64,000 nucleotides of DNA. It comes from Actinotalea caeni. Lineage in GTDB: Bacteria > Actinomycetota > Actinomycetes > Actinomycetales > Beutenbergiaceae. This document shows, in pieces, positions 8,424-16,361 of this stretch; position 1 is the first letter of the stretch, and each line of letters begins with the position of its first letter. The stretch lies in NCBI RefSeq assembly GCF_009733795.1, contig NZ_WNXX01000006.1, positions 1-64,000 on the forward strand. The letters run 5' to 3'. Below the pieces are notes generated by a model. It was given only the letters and a program-made list of their open reading frames with translations. It was not told the origin of the DNA and searched no databases. Position numbers and translations under genes: made by a program.

Positions 8424-8878
8424 GCCGACGCACGCCCGCGGCGCTGGTCGCTGCCGCCGCGCTCGGCGCCGTCGCCGGGTGCGCACCGGCCGACCCTGCG
8501 GCGGTCGCCGCGTTCGGGCTCGACGACACCGGCTACCTCGGCGTCGTCATGCTCTGCGACGAGGGCCGCAGCCTCACGCACGTCGAGGTCCTCGACGTCG
8601 AGCGCGACCAGCCGGCGATCGCGTGGATCGGGCGCACGGTCGAGCCGATCACGATCTTCCGGCTCTCCGAGGCACCGCCGGACAACTGGGTGGTCGACGT
8701 CGAGGGCGGGCTGCTCAGCGGCACCACCTACCGGTTCCGCGCCAGCGCCGACGACCTCGAGGTCCTCGGTCCCGAGCTCGACCTGGACGACCTGGCCACG
8801 GTCGGCGTCGGGGGAGTCGTCGACCCCGACGGCGTCGTGCTCCCGCTCGAGGAGTTCCTCGACACGGGCTGCGACTGA
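8420..8878 (+). CDS. Small lipoprotein of unknown function
   Basis: 152 residues. The signal peptide MSRRTPAALVAAAALGAVAG ends in a lipobox with Cys21, predicting a diacylglycerol-modified protein on the outer face of the membrane. The mature part is acidic with no domain I recognise; it has a second Cys in LCDEG and a third near the C-terminus (TGCD), so one disulfide is possible. The start overlaps the stop of the preceding membrane-protein gene (ATGA). A strong hairpin begins 2 nt after its stop and closes this two-gene unit. Confidence 0.82.
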   Translation: MSRRTPAALVAAAALGAVAGCAPADPAAVAAFGLDDTGYLGVVMLCDEGRSLTHVEVLDVERDQPAIAWIGRTVEPITIFRLSEAPPDNWVVDVEGGLLSGTTYRFRASADDLEVLGPELDLDDLATVGVGGVVDPDGVVLPLEEFLDTGCD

Positions 8879-8880
8879 CG

Positions 8881-8906
8881 GCGCCCGGCGGCGGCCCGCC
8901 GGGCGC
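8881..8906 (+). terminator. GC-rich terminator hairpin
   Basis: GCGCCCGGCGG, loop CGGC, then CCGCCGGGCGC: a perfect 11-bp stem starting 2 nt after the lipoprotein stop codon. There is no T-run, which is common for actinobacterial terminators. Confidence 0.7.
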
Positions 8907-8952
8907 GCGAGATCGCGGCCCTGCGCCGCCGCTCGCCGGCGCGGCGGTGTGC

Positions 8953-8958
8953 CACGAT
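8953..8958 (+). promoter_or_regulatory. -10 box of a leaderless promoter
   Basis: CACGAT ends 6 nt before the ATG at 8965. Confidence 0.45.
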
Positions 8959-8964
8959 GACGCC

Positions 8965-9480
8965 ATGGCTCTGCCGCGGAAGTTCCTGGGCGCCGACGAG
9001 GACGTCATCCTCCACATGCGCACGCACGGCAAGGACCTCGTGCTGCCGGCGCTCGGGCTGGTGGTGCTCGCGGCCGCCACCTGGGCGGCGATGGTCTTCA
9101 TGCCCGCCTCCTGGACCCCGGTCGGCACCTGGGTCGTCGGTGTCGTCGTCGCCGTGCTGTTCGTCGTCGTGGTGCTGGTGCCGTTCCTGCGCTGGCGCAC
9201 CACCACCTACACGCTGACCGACCGCCGGGTGATCACGCGCCGCGGCATCATCAACAAGTCCGGTCACGACATCCCGCTGTCCCGGATCAACAACGTCACC
9301 TACGACCGCAGCCTGCTCGACCGCATCCTCGGCTGCGGCACGCTCGAGCTGACCACCGCGGCCGAGGCGCCGGTGACCCTGCACGACGTGCCCGACGTCG
9401 AGCGCGTCCACGTCGTCATGACCGAGCTGCTGTTCGGCGACGAGCAGGGCGCGGTGCTCAAGGCGAACGAGGACGACTAG
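8965..9480 (+). CDS. PH-domain (bPH2) membrane protein
   Basis: 171 residues. Two adjacent membrane segments (VLPALGLVVLAAATWAAMVF and VVGVVVAVLFVVVVLVPF, about 28-74) are followed by the bacterial pleckstrin-homology fold: YTLTDRRVITRRGIINKSGH, DIPLSRINNVTYDRSLLDRI, GTLELTTA and a final VERVHVVMTELL helix. This is the YdbS/YdbT-like DUF304 layout, usually one membrane hairpin plus a cytoplasmic PH barrel. In many actinobacteria such single-copy genes are of unknown role. Placed alone between a terminator and the leaderless UGPase gene, so apparently monocistronic. Confidence 0.88.
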   Translation: MALPRKFLGADEDVILHMRTHGKDLVLPALGLVVLAAATWAAMVFMPASWTPVGTWVVGVVVAVLFVVVVLVPFLRWRTTTYTLTDRRVITRRGIINKSGHDIPLSRINNVTYDRSLLDRILGCGTLELTTAAEAPVTLHDVPDVERVHVVMTELLFGDEQGAVLKANEDD

Positions 9481-9520
9481 CCCCGCGAGGGCCGCTTCCG
9501 CGCCCGGTCCGGGTCCGCCC

Positions 9521-9526
9521 TACGAT
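9521..9526 (+). promoter_or_regulatory. -10 box of a leaderless promoter (UGPase)
   Basis: TACGAT, a good TANNNT box, ends 6 nt before the ATG at 9533; no Shine-Dalgarno is present. Confidence 0.6.
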
Positions 9527-9532
9527 CGGGGC

Positions 9533-10912
9533 ATGAGCGACGCGGGACTGGCGCAGGCGCAGGAGAAGATGCAGCGGGCCGGGGTGGACCCGGTGGCGAT
9601 CGAGGTCTTCAGCCACTACTACCGGCAGCTGGAGGAGGGGGCCACCGGCCTCATCCCGGAGAGCTCGATCGAGCCGCTGCTCGACGTGCCGCAGCTCGCC
9701 GACGTCGAGATCTCCGACGCCGACGCCGCGGCGGCGCTCGACAAGACCGTCGTGATCAAGCTCAACGGCGGCCTGGGCACCTCGATGGGCATGGACCGCG
9801 CCAAGTCGCTGCTGCCGGTGCGCGACGGCAAGACCTTCCTCGACCTCATCGTGCAGCAGGTGCGCAGCGCCCGCGAGGCCACCGGTGCTCGGCTGCCGCT
9901 GCTGTTCATGAACTCCTTCCGCACCCAGGCCGACACGCTGGCCGCGCTCGAGCCCTACCCGGACCTGCCGGTCGAGGGGTTGCCGCTGGACTTCCTGCAG
10001 AGCAAGGAGCCCAAGCTGCTCGCCAGCGACCTCACGCCGGCCGAGTGGCCGGCCGACCCGGAGCTCGAGTGGTGCCCGCCCGGGCACGGCGACCTGTACC
10101 CGTCGCTGCTGGCCTCCGGCGTGCTGGACGCGCTGCTCGAGCACGGCTTCCGCTACGCCTCGGTGTCGAACTCCGACAACCTCGGCGCGGGCCCGAACGG
10201 GACGATCGCGGGCTGGTTCGCCGCAAGCGGCGCGCCCTACGCGGCGGAGGTGTGCACCCGCACGGCCAACGACCGCAAGGGCGGCCACCTCGCGATCCGC
10301 CGCTCCGACGGCCAGCTGATCCTGCGCGACACCGCACAGACGCCGGCCGAGGACATGCATCACTTCACCGACGAGCACACCCACCCGTACTTCCACACCA
10401 ACAACCTGTGGTTCGACCTGCAGGTGCTCGCCGACGTGCTGCGCGAGCGAAACGGCGTGCTCGGGCTGCCGCTCATCAAGAACGTCAAGACCGTCGACCC
10501 CTCCGACTCCTCCTCGCCCGAGGTGATCCAGATCGAGACCGCCATGGGCACCGCCGTCGAGGTGTTCCCGGGGGCGACCGCGATCGCCGTGGGGCGGGAG
10601 CGGTTCCTGCCGGTCAAGACGACCAACGAGCTGCTGCTGCTGCGCTCCGACGTCTACGACCTCGGCGAGGACGGCCGGCTCGTGCAGGCCGCCGACATCC
10701 CCGCCGTCGACCTGGACAGCCGGTTCTTCAAGAGGATCGGCGACTTCGAGGCCCGGTTCGCCGACGGCGTCCCGAGCCTGCGCGAGGCGACCTCCTTCAG
10801 CGTCGCGGGCGACTGGACCTTCGGCACCGGCGTGCGCGCGGTCGGCGAGGTCACCCTCGACGAGACCGGCACGCCCGACCGCGTCGCCGACGGCACCGTG
10901 CTCGGCGGCTGA
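9533..10912 (+). CDS. UTP--glucose-1-phosphate uridylyltransferase (eukaryotic-type UGPase)
   Basis: Makes UDP-glucose from UTP and glucose 1-phosphate in the cytoplasm, feeding glycan, trehalose and cell-envelope synthesis. The 459-residue length and the nucleotide loop KLNGGLGTSMGMDRAKSLL (about 75-93) mark the UDPGP/UGP2 family, not the GalU family usual in bacteria. Downstream motifs EWCPPGHGDLYPSLL, NSDNLGAG and HTNNLWFDL fit the uridine and sugar sites. It has its own leaderless promoter. The 3' end runs into the repeat-containing gap before the convergent yaaA gene. Confidence 0.92.
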   Translation: MSDAGLAQAQEKMQRAGVDPVAIEVFSHYYRQLEEGATGLIPESSIEPLLDVPQLADVEISDADAAAALDKTVVIKLNGGLGTSMGMDRAKSLLPVRDGKTFLDLIVQQVRSAREATGARLPLLFMNSFRTQADTLAALEPYPDLPVEGLPLDFLQSKEPKLLASDLTPAEWPADPELEWCPPGHGDLYPSLLASGVLDALLEHGFRYASVSNSDNLGAGPNGTIAGWFAASGAPYAAEVCTRTANDRKGGHLAIRRSDGQLILRDTAQTPAEDMHHFTDEHTHPYFHTNNLWFDLQVLADVLRERNGVLGLPLIKNVKTVDPSDSSSPEVIQIETAMGTAVEVFPGATAIAVGRERFLPVKTTNELLLLRSDVYDLGEDGRLVQAADIPAVDLDSRFFKRIGDFEARFADGVPSLREATSFSVAGDWTFGTGVRAVGEVTLDETGTPDRVADGTVLGG

Positions 10913-10966
10913 CCCCGCCCGGCGGCCACCCACCCCACACCCGGCCCCCCGGCCGGGCCGTCCCGC

Positions 10967-11053
10967 ACGCAAGCCCGGGGGAGTGCGAACTCGTACGGTC
11001 CTGCCGATCTCGTACGGTGCACCGTACGAGCTGGGTCCGGCGCTACGAGTTCG
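10967..11053. repeat. 3'-end repeat element B, copy 1
   Basis: 87-nt unit, 2 mismatches from copy 2 at 11205. At its core is a perfect 22-bp palindrome (11009-11030; half-site CTCGTACGGTG). An outer pair CGAACTCGTA / TACGAGTTCG encloses it, so the whole unit can fold as a nested long hairpin made of four related CTCGTACGGT-like arms. It begins 54 nt after the UGPase stop. Confidence 0.85.
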
Positions 11054-11204
11054 TCGGGGGGGGGGGATCCGGCACCAGCCATCCGAGGCGCGGCCGCCGT
11101 CCCCTGCCGGCAGCCACCTCGCCCGGACTCCCACCTCGCCCGGGCCCCACCGCGCCGCCCCGCCAGCGCGCCGGCCGCCACCCGCCCCCGACCGGACCGT
11201 CCCC

Positions 11205-11291
11205 ACGCAAGCCCGGGGGTGTGCGAACTCGTACGGTGCTGCCGATCTCGTACGGTGCACCGTACGAGCTGGGTCCGGCGCTACGAGTTCG
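11205..11291. repeat. 3'-end repeat element B, copy 2
   Basis: Second 87-nt copy in the same orientation. Its 22-bp perfect palindrome lies at 11247-11268. Similarity to copy 1 extends roughly 30 nt further upstream (GGCCGCCACCC and a CGTCCC block). It lies 66 nt from the yaaA stop codon, so the pair of copies sits between two convergent 3' ends. Confidence 0.85.
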
Positions 11292-11357
11292 CCGAGGGTG
11301 TGGGGCGGGGGGCGTCGGGGCCGACGCCGGCCGTGTGGCCGGGGAGATGGGCGCGTC

Positions 11358-12101
11358 TCAGGGGCGCACGTCGAGGACCCAGGGCTTGCCCGGCCGGGCG
11401 GGCTCGTGGAGCGTCACGTCGAAGGCGGCGCCGATCTCCTCGGCGACGCCGGGCACGTCGCGCGCGGTCGAACCGGTCACGCACAGGTGCCGCGCCACGA
11501 GGCCGCGGGTGTGCTTGGCGTGGTGGCTGGCGCCGGGCACCCGCACGAGCACCCAGCGGTCGGCGAGCTCGCCGGTCGGGCGCCACACGGGCTGGTAGCT
11601 GCTCGACCGGCCGTCGACGACGACGCCGCGCCCGGCGGCCTCGGACAGCACCGGCTGCAGCACACCTCGCCAGTGCGCCTCGAGGCCCTCGACGCCGTCG
11701 AGGCGGCCGCAGATCGGGAGCCGGTAGGGCGGCAGCGGGTCGGTGAGCCGGACGGCGCCCATCAGCGCGGAGGTGATGACGACCCAGCGTCGTGCCCGGC
11801 GCAGCGCCGGACCCGACATCGACGCGAGGTCGAGCGCGTCGTAGAGCACGCCGGTGTACAGCCGCTCCGCCGGGACGGTCGGCAGGTCCCGCAGCTCGAT
11901 GTTGCGCCGCACCTCCTCGACCACGCCCGCGGGCACCCCGAGCCTGCTGACGGCGTCCGGCCGGGCGCTCGTGGCGACGAGGCCCTCGACCACGCGCTCG
12001 CGGGCCTCGGTGAGCGAGGGGAACGAGAGCCGGTCGAGGTCGAGCGGACGGCCGCGGCCCCGGCCCGCCTTCCCCTCCGACGGCGGCAGCAGGATGAGCA
12101 C
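11358..12101 (-). CDS. yaaA: YaaA family peroxide-stress protein
   Basis: 247 residues of the UPF0246/DUF328 family. The hallmark N-terminal PPSEGK lies at residues 6-11. SALMGAVRLTDPLPPYRL and the late SSYQPVW block are also typical. E. coli YaaA limits free iron during peroxide stress and binds DNA; that role is carried over here by homology only. Length matches the family. The GTG start follows TAGGCT by 6 nt, a leaderless arrangement, and the -10 overlaps that of the divergent GH43 gene. Confidence 0.9.
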   Translation of the reverse strand: MLILLPPSEGKAGRGRGRPLDLDRLSFPSLTEARERVVEGLVATSARPDAVSRLGVPAGVVEEVRRNIELRDLPTVPAERLYTGVLYDALDLASMSGPALRRARRWVVITSALMGAVRLTDPLPPYRLPICGRLDGVEGLEAHWRGVLQPVLSEAAGRGVVVDGRSSSYQPVWRPTGELADRWVLVRVPGASHHAKHTRGLVARHLCVTGSTARDVPGVAEEIGAAFDVTLHEPARPGKPWVLDVRP

Positions 12102-12107
12102 GCAGGC

Positions 12108-12117
12108 AGCCTAGGGT
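12108..12117. promoter_or_regulatory. Overlapping divergent -10 boxes
   Basis: AGCCTAGGGT contains TAGGCT on the minus strand (6 nt before the yaaA GTG) and TAGGGT on the plus strand (for the GH43 gene, start about 12124). Polymerase binding one way should exclude the other. Confidence 0.5.
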
Positions 12118-12163
12118 GTGTCGCAGCCTGCGCTCACCGGCCCAGCGAGGAGGAGCAGAGACG

Positions 12164-13063
12164 ATGGTCACGCCGCTCGGGCTGGAGGACATCCAGATCC
12201 GCGACCCCTTCCTGCTCACGGTGCCGGAGGAGGGCGTGCACTACCTGTTCGGCAGCACCGACGCCGACCCCTGGCGCCCGCCGGCGACCGGCTTCGACTG
12301 CTACCGCAGCGCCGACCTGCGGGTCTGGGAGGGGCCGCTGCCGGCCTTCCGCCCGCCCGTGGGGTTCTGGAGCGACCGCAACTTCTGGGCGCCCGAGGTG
12401 CACCGCCACCGCGACAGGTTCTACATGTTCGCCTCGTTCAAGGCCGACGGCGTCCCGCGCGGCACCCAGGTCCTCGTCGCCGACCGGGCCGAGGGCCCGT
12501 ACCAGCCGTGGAGCGACGGGCCCGTGACGCCGTCGGGGTGGGAGTGCCTCGACGGCACCCTGCACGTCGACGACGACGGCCACCCCTGGATCGTCTACTG
12601 CCACGAGTGGGTGCAGGTGGTCGACGGCGAGGTGGTCGCCCAGCGGCTGGCCGACGACCTCCGCGAGGCGCAGGGCGAGCCGGTCGTGCTCTTCCGGGCG
12701 TCCGAGGCGCCCTGGGTGCGGCCGGTGCAGCACCGCCAGCTGCCGCCGGGCGCGCAGGGGTACGTGACCGACGGGCCGTTCCTGCACCGGCTCGCCACGG
12801 GCACGTTGGTGATGCTGTGGTCGAGCATGGGCGAGAGCGGCTACGCGATGGGGCTGGCGCGCTCGGACGGCGGCGTGCTGGGGCCGTGGGAGCAGCTGCC
12901 GGACCCGGTGTGGGCTCGCGACGGCGGCCACGGCATGATCGCCCGCACGCTGCAGGGCGACCTGGTCATCACGCTGCACCAGCCCAACCGCACGCCCGAG
13001 GAGCGCGCGGTGATCCGGCGCCTGGCGGAGACGCCCGACGGGTTGCGGCTGCTGACGGACTGA
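12164..13063 (+). CDS. GH43-like five-bladed beta-propeller glycosidase
   Basis: Probably hydrolyses arabinose- or xylose-containing oligosaccharides. The 299-residue protein has no signal peptide, so it would act inside the cell. Family motifs: IRDPFLL near residue 10 (catalytic-base Asp), FWAPEVHRH and GTLHVDDDGHPWIVY (second acidic residue). The position where classic GH43 enzymes carry the general-acid Glu reads VTDGPFL, i.e. Asp at this site or an alternative acid; this variant looks like the unclassified GH43-like group. A strong AGCGAGGAGGAG ribosome site at 12144-12155 fixes the ATG. Monocistronic; no sugar genes adjoin it. Confidence 0.82.
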   Translation: MVTPLGLEDIQIRDPFLLTVPEEGVHYLFGSTDADPWRPPATGFDCYRSADLRVWEGPLPAFRPPVGFWSDRNFWAPEVHRHRDRFYMFASFKADGVPRGTQVLVADRAEGPYQPWSDGPVTPSGWECLDGTLHVDDDGHPWIVYCHEWVQVVDGEVVAQRLADDLREAQGEPVVLFRASEAPWVRPVQHRQLPPGAQGYVTDGPFLHRLATGTLVMLWSSMGESGYAMGLARSDGGVLGPWEQLPDPVWARDGGHGMIARTLQGDLVITLHQPNRTPEERAVIRRLAETPDGLRLLTD

Positions 13064-13178
13064 GCCCGCGCGACGCGTCGTCGGACGGCGCCCGTCGAGG
13101 CCGGCACACGACCGTGTTCCGCTCCAGGATGGTGCGGCACGAGACCAGCACACCCTGCGGCCCGATCGGCCGCCGCCC

Positions 13179-13207
13179 TTGTGCAGGGACGATCCCGAGC
13201 GTACGGT
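13179..13207 (+). promoter_or_regulatory. Promoter of the PPOX-tetR operon
   Basis: -35 TTGTGC at 13179-13184 and -10 TACGGT at 13202-13207 with an optimal 17-nt spacer, followed by the operator dyad and GAGGAG (13235-13240). Confidence 0.6.
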
Positions 13208-13211
13208 AGCA

Positions 13212-13225
13212 AGTAACTACTTACT
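13212..13225 (+). promoter_or_regulatory. TetR-type operator dyad
   Basis: AGTAA-CTAC-TTACT: perfect 5-nt arms around 4 nt, placed from 4 nt after the -10 box over the expected transcription start. The AT content is unusual here. The tetR gene in the same operon is the obvious candidate ligand, implying autoregulation. Confidence 0.6.
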
Positions 13226-13247
13226 GATGTGAACGAGGAGGGCGGTG

Positions 13248-13670
13248 ATGGGCAAGCTAACGACCGCGGGCACCGGCCCGGGAACGGCGACCGACCTGCG
13301 CTCCCTGGTGGCGAGCGGGACCGTGCTGCTGCGCACCCGCAAGCGCGACGGGACCTGGGTGGCCACCCCGGTCAGCCTGGTGGGCGACGGCCGCGGCACC
13401 GGCGCCTACTTCCGCACCTACGACGCCGCCGGGAAGGTCAAGCGGCTGCGGAACTTCCCGGAGGTGCGCGTCGCACCGAGCACGCTGCGCGGGAGGCCGA
13501 CCGGTCCGGAGGTCACCGGGCGCACGCGGCGGCTGCACGGCGCGGAGGACCTCGCCGCCCGGCGGGCGCTCGCCGCGAGGTTCCCCGTGCTGCACGGGCT
13601 ACTCGTGCCGTGGTATCACCGCATTCGTGGATGGACGACCCTGCACTACGAGCTGACCCTTGACCACTGA
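13248..13670 (+). CDS. PPOX-fold (flavin/F420-dependent oxidase-like) protein
   Basis: 140-residue split-barrel protein of the pyridoxamine-phosphate-oxidase superfamily. Visible motifs are GTVLLRTRKRDGTWVATPVSL (strand pair forming the cofactor site), YFRTYDAAGKVKRLRN and the ASTL-like VAPST, as in the Rv2061 group of PPOX-class F420-dependent enzymes. The cofactor (FMN, F420 or haem) is not decidable from sequence. The ATG at 13248 is favoured over the GTG 3 nt earlier because GAGGAG is 7 nt away. It overlaps the tetR start by 11 nt, and both follow one operator-bearing promoter. Confidence 0.8.
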   Translation: MGKLTTAGTGPGTATDLRSLVASGTVLLRTRKRDGTWVATPVSLVGDGRGTGAYFRTYDAAGKVKRLRNFPEVRVAPSTLRGRPTGPEVTGRTRRLHGAEDLAARRALAARFPVLHGLLVPWYHRIRGWTTLHYELTLDH

Positions 13671-14340
13671 CCAGGGCGAGCGGCGCCCCAGCGCGCAGGA
13701 GAACCCGAGCGAGCCGGCGGCGGCTCCCGGGGCCGACCCCGCGGGCGCGGGCACGGGCACCCGGGACCGCATCCTGCAGGTCGCGATGGACCTGTTCGGG
13801 CGCCAGGGGTTCCGGGCGACCACCGTCAACCAGATCGAGGCAGGAGCGGGCCTGTCCGTCGGGGCGGGCGGCCTGTACCGGCACTTCCGCTCGAAGAAGG
13901 ACGTGCTGGTCGAGGGTCTGCGTCGGCAGGCCGAGTCGGGGCAGGGGCTGCGCGACACCCTGGGCGACCCCGCGCGGCTGGCCGACCTCCCGCCCCGGGA
14001 ACGGCTGATGGCCGTGGCTCGGGCCGGCCTGGCCCGGCTGGAGCAGGAGCGCGACCTCAACCGCCTGCTCGTCCGCGACCTCGCCCAGTTCCCGGACCTG
14101 CTGGAGCAGGTCCGCACCCAGGAGCTGCAGGCGATGGTCCGTGGCCTGACGGCGTGGCTCGCCGCCCAGCCCGACGGCATCCCGGGCACGGACTGGGAGG
14201 CGGTGGCCGCGGTGCTGGCCGCTGCGGTCAGCCACTACTGGATCATGCGCGACGTGTTCTCCGGGGAGCACCCGCACGCCATCGACGAGGAGCGGTTCCT
14301 CGACGCCGCCTGCGACCTCGCGGCGTCCCGGTTCCGCTGA
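13660..14340 (+). CDS. TetR family transcriptional regulator
   Basis: 226 residues. After a disordered, Pro/Ala-rich head of about 28 residues comes the HTH: TRDRILQVAMDLFGRQGFRA, TTVNQIEAGAGLSVGAGGLY, RHFRSKKDVL. The C-terminal domain is variable and gives no ligand hint. The only start that covers the HTH is TTG at 13660, inside the end of the PPOX gene (11-nt overlap), so translation is coupled. Likely represses its own operon through the dyad at 13212-13225, responding to a ligand handled by the PPOX protein. Confidence 0.86.
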   Translation: MTTDQGERRPSAQENPSEPAAAPGADPAGAGTGTRDRILQVAMDLFGRQGFRATTVNQIEAGAGLSVGAGGLYRHFRSKKDVLVEGLRRQAESGQGLRDTLGDPARLADLPPRERLMAVARAGLARLEQERDLNRLLVRDLAQFPDLLEQVRTQELQAMVRGLTAWLAAQPDGIPGTDWEAVAAVLAAAVSHYWIMRDVFSGEHPHAIDEERFLDAACDLAASRFR

Positions 14341-14408
14341 CCGCGTCGGGCCTCGCCGTCACGAGCCGACGACGGCGCGGCCGACGGCGCGCTGCCGCCG
14401 ACGCCCGG

Positions 14409-14807
14409 TCAGCGGGCGAGCGCGGGCAGGACGTGGTCGGCGAGCAGCGGCGCGACGTCGTCGGGGTAGCGGTCACCGAGCTCCTGCCAGCGGATCTCCT
14501 CGATCTCCGCCGCGGGGCTGCCGACCGGGACGCCCGGGTGCTCGAACACCTCGGCGAGCACGTGCGTGCCGGGCTCGTTGGCGGCGTCGGCGCGGAAGGA
14601 GCCGACGTGCGCGAGCCGGTCCTCGTCCAGCTCGACGCCGAGCTCCTCACGCGTCTCGCGCACGGCGGTCTGGGCGGGGGTCTCGCCGGGCTCGGGCTTG
14701 CCGCCGGGGAACATGAACCGCGCGGTGCCGCGCTTGCGGACCGTGAGCACCCGGCCGGCGCCGTCGCGCAGCACGACGGCGCTCACGCGGATGACGGCGG
14801 TGCTCAC
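14409..14807 (-). CDS. NUDIX hydrolase
   Basis: 132 residues; hydrolyses a nucleoside-diphosphate-linked substrate using divalent metal. The NUDIX box is complete: G-x5-E-x7-RETREELGV with GGKPEPGET at about residues 35-43. RKRGTARFMFPGG precedes it as in MutT/ADP-ribose-type enzymes; the substrate is unresolved. The GTG at 14807 is chosen because TACCCT (14814-14819) stands 6 nt upstream, a leaderless start; the longer open frame beyond is low-complexity. The gene ends near the tetR stop (convergent). Confidence 0.88.
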   Translation of the reverse strand: MSTAVIRVSAVVLRDGAGRVLTVRKRGTARFMFPGGKPEPGETPAQTAVRETREELGVELDEDRLAHVGSFRADAANEPGTHVLAEVFEHPGVPVGSPAAEIEEIRWQELGDRYPDDVAPLLADHVLPALAR

Positions 14808-14813
14808 CGTGCC

Positions 14814-14819
14814 AGGGTA
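14814..14819 (-). promoter_or_regulatory. -10 box of a leaderless promoter (NUDIX gene)
   Basis: TACCCT on the minus strand, 6 nt before the GTG at 14807. Confidence 0.5.
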
Positions 14820-14832
14820 GAGCGGCGGTGCG

Positions 14833-16074
14833 TCAGTCGGCGCTCGGGTCGAGCGCGTGCCGCCCGCGACGGCGCGAGGGCTCGCCTGCCGGGCGGACCG
14901 GGTCGCGGTGCACGCGGGTGATGCCGCGCGGCGGGGTCGGGGTGGTGGTGAGCAGCCGGCTCGGCGCGGCGGCGCGGCGGCGCGCACGCGTCTCGCGCGC
15001 CCGGTCGGACAGCACACCCCGCGCGGCACCGGTCAGGTGCGGTACCACCGCGCGTGCGAACAGAGCGAGCGAGGCGTGCGCGTCCTCGGGGTCGGCCCAG
15101 CCCGCGTGCTCGATCAGGAAGGTGCCGACGCCACCGCTGCGGTCGAGCACGCGCGCGACGTGGTCGACCGCCATCGCCGGGGTGCCGACCATGCCGTGGC
15201 CGCCCGCGTGCAGGGCGTCGACCAGGGTGTCGGCGTCGGCGTCCGGCGTGAGACCCGCCGGCAGGGCGCTGCCCGCGTGCGCGGCCCACCGCCGGATGCC
15301 GTGGCGCACCTGGCGGCGTGCCTCGGCCTCGCTCGCCGCGACGTGCACGAGCCCGACGGCGGCCCACCGGTCGTGCGCCGCGGCGGTGCCGTGACGCGCC
15401 GCGGCCGCGACGGCGCGCTGCCAGGTGTCCGCGGCGTGCTCGTCGGCAGCGGTCGCCGCGGCCGACCCGGTGGCCAGCAGGCCGTGCCCGAACCGGCCGG
15501 CGAGCTCGGGCCCCGGGCCGGCGCCGAGCGCGACGACCCGCACGTCGAGGTCCTGACCGTAGGGACGCAGCTGCGGTCGTGCGGCGTGCAACCGCCAGGG
15601 TGCGTGCCGTGCCGCGATCGAGACCGGTGCGCGCTCGTGCAGCAGGGCGCTGACGGCCTCGATGCCCTCGCGCACCTGCAGCTGCACCTCGGGAACGGTC
15701 TGCCCCGCCGCAGCGGCGTCGGCCGGGACGGGGTCGGCGGAGAGGCCGAGCAGCAGCCGGCCGCGTGTCAGGTGGTCGAGCTGCAGCGCGGTGTCGGCGA
15801 GCACGGCCGGGTGGCGCCCGGCGATCGTCAGCACGGCGCCGAGCCGCACCCGGTGGGTGACGGCGGCGGCCCGCGCCACCATGAGCGCCGGGTCGGCGAC
15901 GAGCCGCCAGCTGGTGCGCCGGTGCTCGCCCCACCACACCTCGTGCAGCCCCAGCCGGTCGGCGTGCTCGGCCAGCGCGAGGCCGTCCTCGAGCTGCGCG
16001 GTCGGGTCGTGGTCGGGCCGGTGGACGGCGTGCTGGTAGAGGCCGAACCGCGGCCGCGCGGGCGTGCCCGTCAT
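14833..16074 (-). CDS. LLM-class flavin-dependent oxidoreductase
   Basis: 413-residue luciferase-like TIM barrel using FMN or F420. Typical segments: FGLYQHAV at the N-terminus, LADRLGLHEVWWGEHR, RVRLGAVLTIAGRHPAVLAD, LDHLTRGRLLLGLSADP and GTPAMAVDHVARV. The last 60 residues are a basic, probably disordered tail (RRRAAAPSRLL, PSRRRGRHALDPSAD) absent from most relatives. It starts 25 nt upstream of the NUDIX start, same strand, but the NUDIX gene has its own promoter box. A TTGACA promoter about 70-100 nt upstream may drive it. Substrate unknown. Confidence 0.86.
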   Translation of the reverse strand: MTGTPARPRFGLYQHAVHRPDHDPTAQLEDGLALAEHADRLGLHEVWWGEHRRTSWRLVADPALMVARAAAVTHRVRLGAVLTIAGRHPAVLADTALQLDHLTRGRLLLGLSADPVPADAAAAGQTVPEVQLQVREGIEAVSALLHERAPVSIAARHAPWRLHAARPQLRPYGQDLDVRVVALGAGPGPELAGRFGHGLLATGSAAATAADEHAADTWQRAVAAAARHGTAAAHDRWAAVGLVHVAASEAEARRQVRHGIRRWAAHAGSALPAGLTPDADADTLVDALHAGGHGMVGTPAMAVDHVARVLDRSGGVGTFLIEHAGWADPEDAHASLALFARAVVPHLTGAARGVLSDRARETRARRRAAAPSRLLTTTPTPPRGITRVHRDPVRPAGEPSRRRGRHALDPSAD

Positions 16075-16146
16075 GCCGTGACCGGTGCGGCGGCACGCAC
16101 GACCTGCATCGTGCGAGGGGCGGGAGAGGGGAGGGTGCGCGCAGGC

Positions 16147-16175
16147 ATTCGCTCAGCTTCTGATCGAGGTGTCAA
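16147..16175 (-). promoter_or_regulatory. Promoter of the LLM oxidoreductase gene
   Basis: Minus strand: -35 TTGACA (16170-16175), 17-nt spacer, -10 GCGAAT (16147-16152). The implied 5' leader is about 65 nt, in contrast to the many leaderless genes around it. Confidence 0.45.
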
Positions 16176-16361
16176 CGGCCCAGCACTCCCCATGATGCCC
16201 GAGCCGTCCCGAGCCTCCCAGGGGCGGTCGAGGTCGTCAAGAGCGGCCGCACCGGGTGCGGCCGATCGGCGCCGCGAGGTGCCCCGGCGTGGTCCGGTCT
16301 CGGGCGCACCCGACCGTGCCGACGGGGAGCACTGCCCACCCCCGTGCGGCGGCCCTGCCGC

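Larger units (their letters stand above)
10913..11357. other. Intergenic region between convergent genes, no gene seen
   Basis: 445 nt between the ends of the UGPase and yaaA genes. It holds two near-identical 87-nt repeats (described separately), a short direct repeat of CCACCTCGCCCGG at 11114 and 11131, and an 11-G run at 11056-11066. Open frames crossing it are low-complexity and have no ribosome binding site. Confidence 0.75.

Noticed and set aside
11056-11066. 11-G run as a phase-variable tract
   Set aside because: It lies outside any gene or promoter; it may equally be an assembly length error.
10967-11291. Insertion sequence
   Set aside because: No transposase frame lies between or beside the two copies and no target duplication is visible.
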